30,890 bases of DNA from Candidatus Delongbacteria bacterium (GTDB lineage: Bacteria > CAIWAD01 > BS150m-G50). Positions 29,577 to 30,890 of the stretch are shown here, piece after piece. The position numbers and the translations under genes are program-made. Position 1 is the first letter of the stretch; the number at the start of each line of letters is the position of its first letter. The notes beneath the pieces are model-generated. The model ran no database searches. It had not been told where the DNA came from and saw only the letters and a list, made by a program, of their open reading frames with translations. The DNA lies in contig JADHUQ010000005.1 of the NCBI GenBank assembly GCA_016784425.1, forward strand, positions 1-30,890. The letters run 5' to 3'.

Positions 29577-30890
29577 TCACTTCAGATAGAGCATTTTCTG
29601 AACGCGTGTTTCACGGACGCTTTCTCCCTGGACCCGGAGCACGGCCCAGTACATCCCGGTTGCATAACCAACCGGTCGCCATTCAGCCAGATGCAGACCG
29701 GGGTTGAGCGTCACACGCTGCAACACTTCAACCTGCTGACCCAACAGATTATAGACCGCCAACTCGACTGCAGCCCGCTCCGGCAGCGTGAACTCCAACC
29801 GGGTGGAACCGTTGAATGGATTGGGATAGTTGTCATAAAGCCTGACCTGGTTCGGCAGCAGATCACCCACTGGTAACTGGGCATAATGCCCCCCTTCTGA
29901 TACTACCAGCTGGCGCACCCCTTCCGGAGCCAGTTGACGCCAGTGACCGTTTTCCTGCCGGCAGATGACCCCTTCACCGGAAAACCGCAGACGATAACTG
30001 CCATTGCCCTGCAACTGCACACCGGTGTCTACCTGCAGTGCCACTACAGCTGAGCCACCCAGCCATTCAAGTGCGATATCGTCACCGATTTCCAGAGCGT
30101 TAAACCCGGCACCACCCAGCGCCAGGTCGTGTGATGATCCACCCGGCATACCATGCGCATCCAGCAGCTGGATCTCCAGCTGGTACTGTCCCAGCAATTC
30201 AAGGTTCAGTGTGTAGTGGAATCCTGTGACAGTCTGTGGCAGCTGCACCGCCTGGCTGGAATCCACCAGAGAGCTGTCGGCAGTGGTCACCAGCAGCCAG
30301 GGAGGTGTTGTCAGCGGTTCGCTGCTGACGATACCGAGATCGAGATAATGGGGGAAGACCGGATTATCCATCAGGCCCAGTGTTGCCACGGGCGGTGTAG
30401 CATCAATCTGGAAGCTGAGATACTCCGGGGCGCAGGGAATATTATCCTCATCAAGGTGGGCGGTTACCCGCCAGAAGTAAAGCGTCAGCTCCTCCAGCTG
30501 GTCAGGTAATGTGAAGGCGGTGGTGTCGATTGCGGTATAGTTTGCCACCGGTTGGGTGAACAGTTCATCCAGCGCCAGCTCCAGAGTGTAGGTTACATTC
30601 GGATCGCCACTGAGTGGACCGGGATTCCACTGCAGGAGCGGTGTAAGCGAATGCATCCATTCCACGTCACCTTCCAGGACTATCTGTAGTTCGGTAACCC
30701 TTAACGGCGGGTCGGTTGTCACCAGGATAGCGGTCCGATCAGCCAGCATAACAGCGTCAGGTCCGTAGCGTTGTGCAAAGGTCACCTCAAGCCCGTGGTA
30801 GTGATCATGATCAGTGATACCGACAGTAGCATAGTTTGCACGGGCGTCTTCATCATGTATCACACGATACTGAAATAGCATCTGCCCATC
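29577..30890 (-). CDS. Secreted beta-domain protein with C-terminal FlgD-Ig/type-IX-like sorting domain, N-terminus outside window
   Basis: At least 437 codons are in the window; the frame is open at base 30890 (reads D-G-Q before M-L-F-Q-Y), so this is a C-terminal part. An internal ATG at 30881 is not the start, as the upstream residues continue the strand pattern QMLFQYRVIHD followed by ATVGITD, common in the junction domain before such tails. Fn3-like domains follow. The C-terminus has DNYPNPFNGSTRLEF, AVYNLLGQQVEVL and YATGMYWAVLRV, the FlgD-Ig/type IX-like sorting tail. The missing N-terminus may hold a catalytic domain such as a protease. Its stop and the next gene's site overlap, marking an operon. 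Confidence 0.82.
   Translation of the reverse strand, partial: DGQMLFQYRVIHDEDARANYATVGITDHDHYHGLEVTFAQRYGPDAVMLADRTAILVTTDPPLRVTELQIVLEGDVEWMHSLTPLLQWNPGPLSGDPNVTYTLELALDELFTQPVANYTAIDTTAFTLPDQLEELTLYFWRVTAHLDEDNIPCAPEYLSFQIDATPPVATLGLMDNPVFPHYLDLGIVSSEPLTTPPWLLVTTADSSLVDSSQAVQLPQTVTGFHYTLNLELLGQYQLEIQLLDAHGMPGGSSHDLALGGAGFNALEIGDDIALEWLGGSAVVALQVDTGVQLQGNGSYRLRFSGEGVICRQENGHWRQLAPEGVRQLVVSEGGHYAQLPVGDLLPNQVRLYDNYPNPFNGSTRLEFTLPERAAVELAVYNLLGQQVEVLQRVTLNPGLHLAEWRPVGYATGMYWAVLRVQGESVRETRVQKMLYLK

Noticed and set aside
1..30890. CRISPR arrays, tRNA, rRNA and intact insertion sequences
   Set aside because: No regularly spaced repeats, cloverleaf or rRNA sequence and no transposase frame were seen. 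The 24257-24269 16S-tail match is only 13 bases and not an rRNA gene.

Overview
The window looks like a chromosomal piece from a flagellated, probably uncultured bacterium near the Fibrobacteres-Chlorobi-Bacteroidetes (FCB) group. The evidence is a flagellar export and regulation operon (flhB, flhA, flhF, fliA) and a secreted protein ending in a FlgD-Ig/type-IX-like sorting domain with the 'YPNPFN' signature. An exported lamin-tail plus phospholipase-D-like nuclease and several TPR proteins also fit. GC looks moderately high and codon use even; I did not compute either. The phylum cannot be fixed from this sequence.

Layout. 1-161 (+): 3' end of selD. 423-11791 (+): a tightly packed motility operon, flhB, flhA, flhF, a degenerate FlhG/MinD-like gene, a small two-helix membrane protein, fliA, a small hydrophilic protein, an HDOD protein, a GAF-PAS-DHp protein, an AMIN/TPR/membrane/HTH-like protein, a small FliK-like beta-domain protein, and a GAF-DHp protein. 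11992-14520 (-): a complete hybrid sensor kinase. 14737-17160 (-): an exported LTD/double-HKD nuclease. 17161-17699: no gene, but a 242-bp in-register imperfect palindrome (foldback/MITE-like) and a terminator. 17700-22173 (-): an operon of a large TPR protein, an aldo/keto reductase, thioredoxin and a TlpA-like lipoprotein. 22570-22758 (+): rpmB with its own promoter and terminator. 22871-30890 (-): a long co-directional run of a secreted sorting-domain protein (cut by the window end), TPR lipoprotein, queG, UbiA-type prenyltransferase, ferredoxin, geranylgeranyl-reductase-like flavoprotein, cysS and two GNAT acetyltransferases, many with ATGA or near-zero spacing.

How the genes work together. 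The first operon supplies the cytoplasmic gate of the flagellar export apparatus (FlhB, FlhA), a placement pair (FlhF and an FlhG-like partner), the flagellar sigma factor, and what looks like a signalling layer. That layer is one HDOD protein plus two sensor proteins that have a phospho-acceptor helix but no ATPase domain. Several parts depart from the textbook version: FlhB reads NPTS instead of NPTH, FlhF has altered G motifs, and the FlhG-like protein has lost both P-loop lysines. The ferredoxin, reductase and prenyltransferase genes together suggest synthesis and saturation of an isoprenoid lipid or quinone side chain.

The best leads for something undescribed are the 242-bp palindrome, the P-loop-less FlhG paired with a divergent FlhF, and the two catalytic-domain-less DHp proteins inside the flagellar operon.
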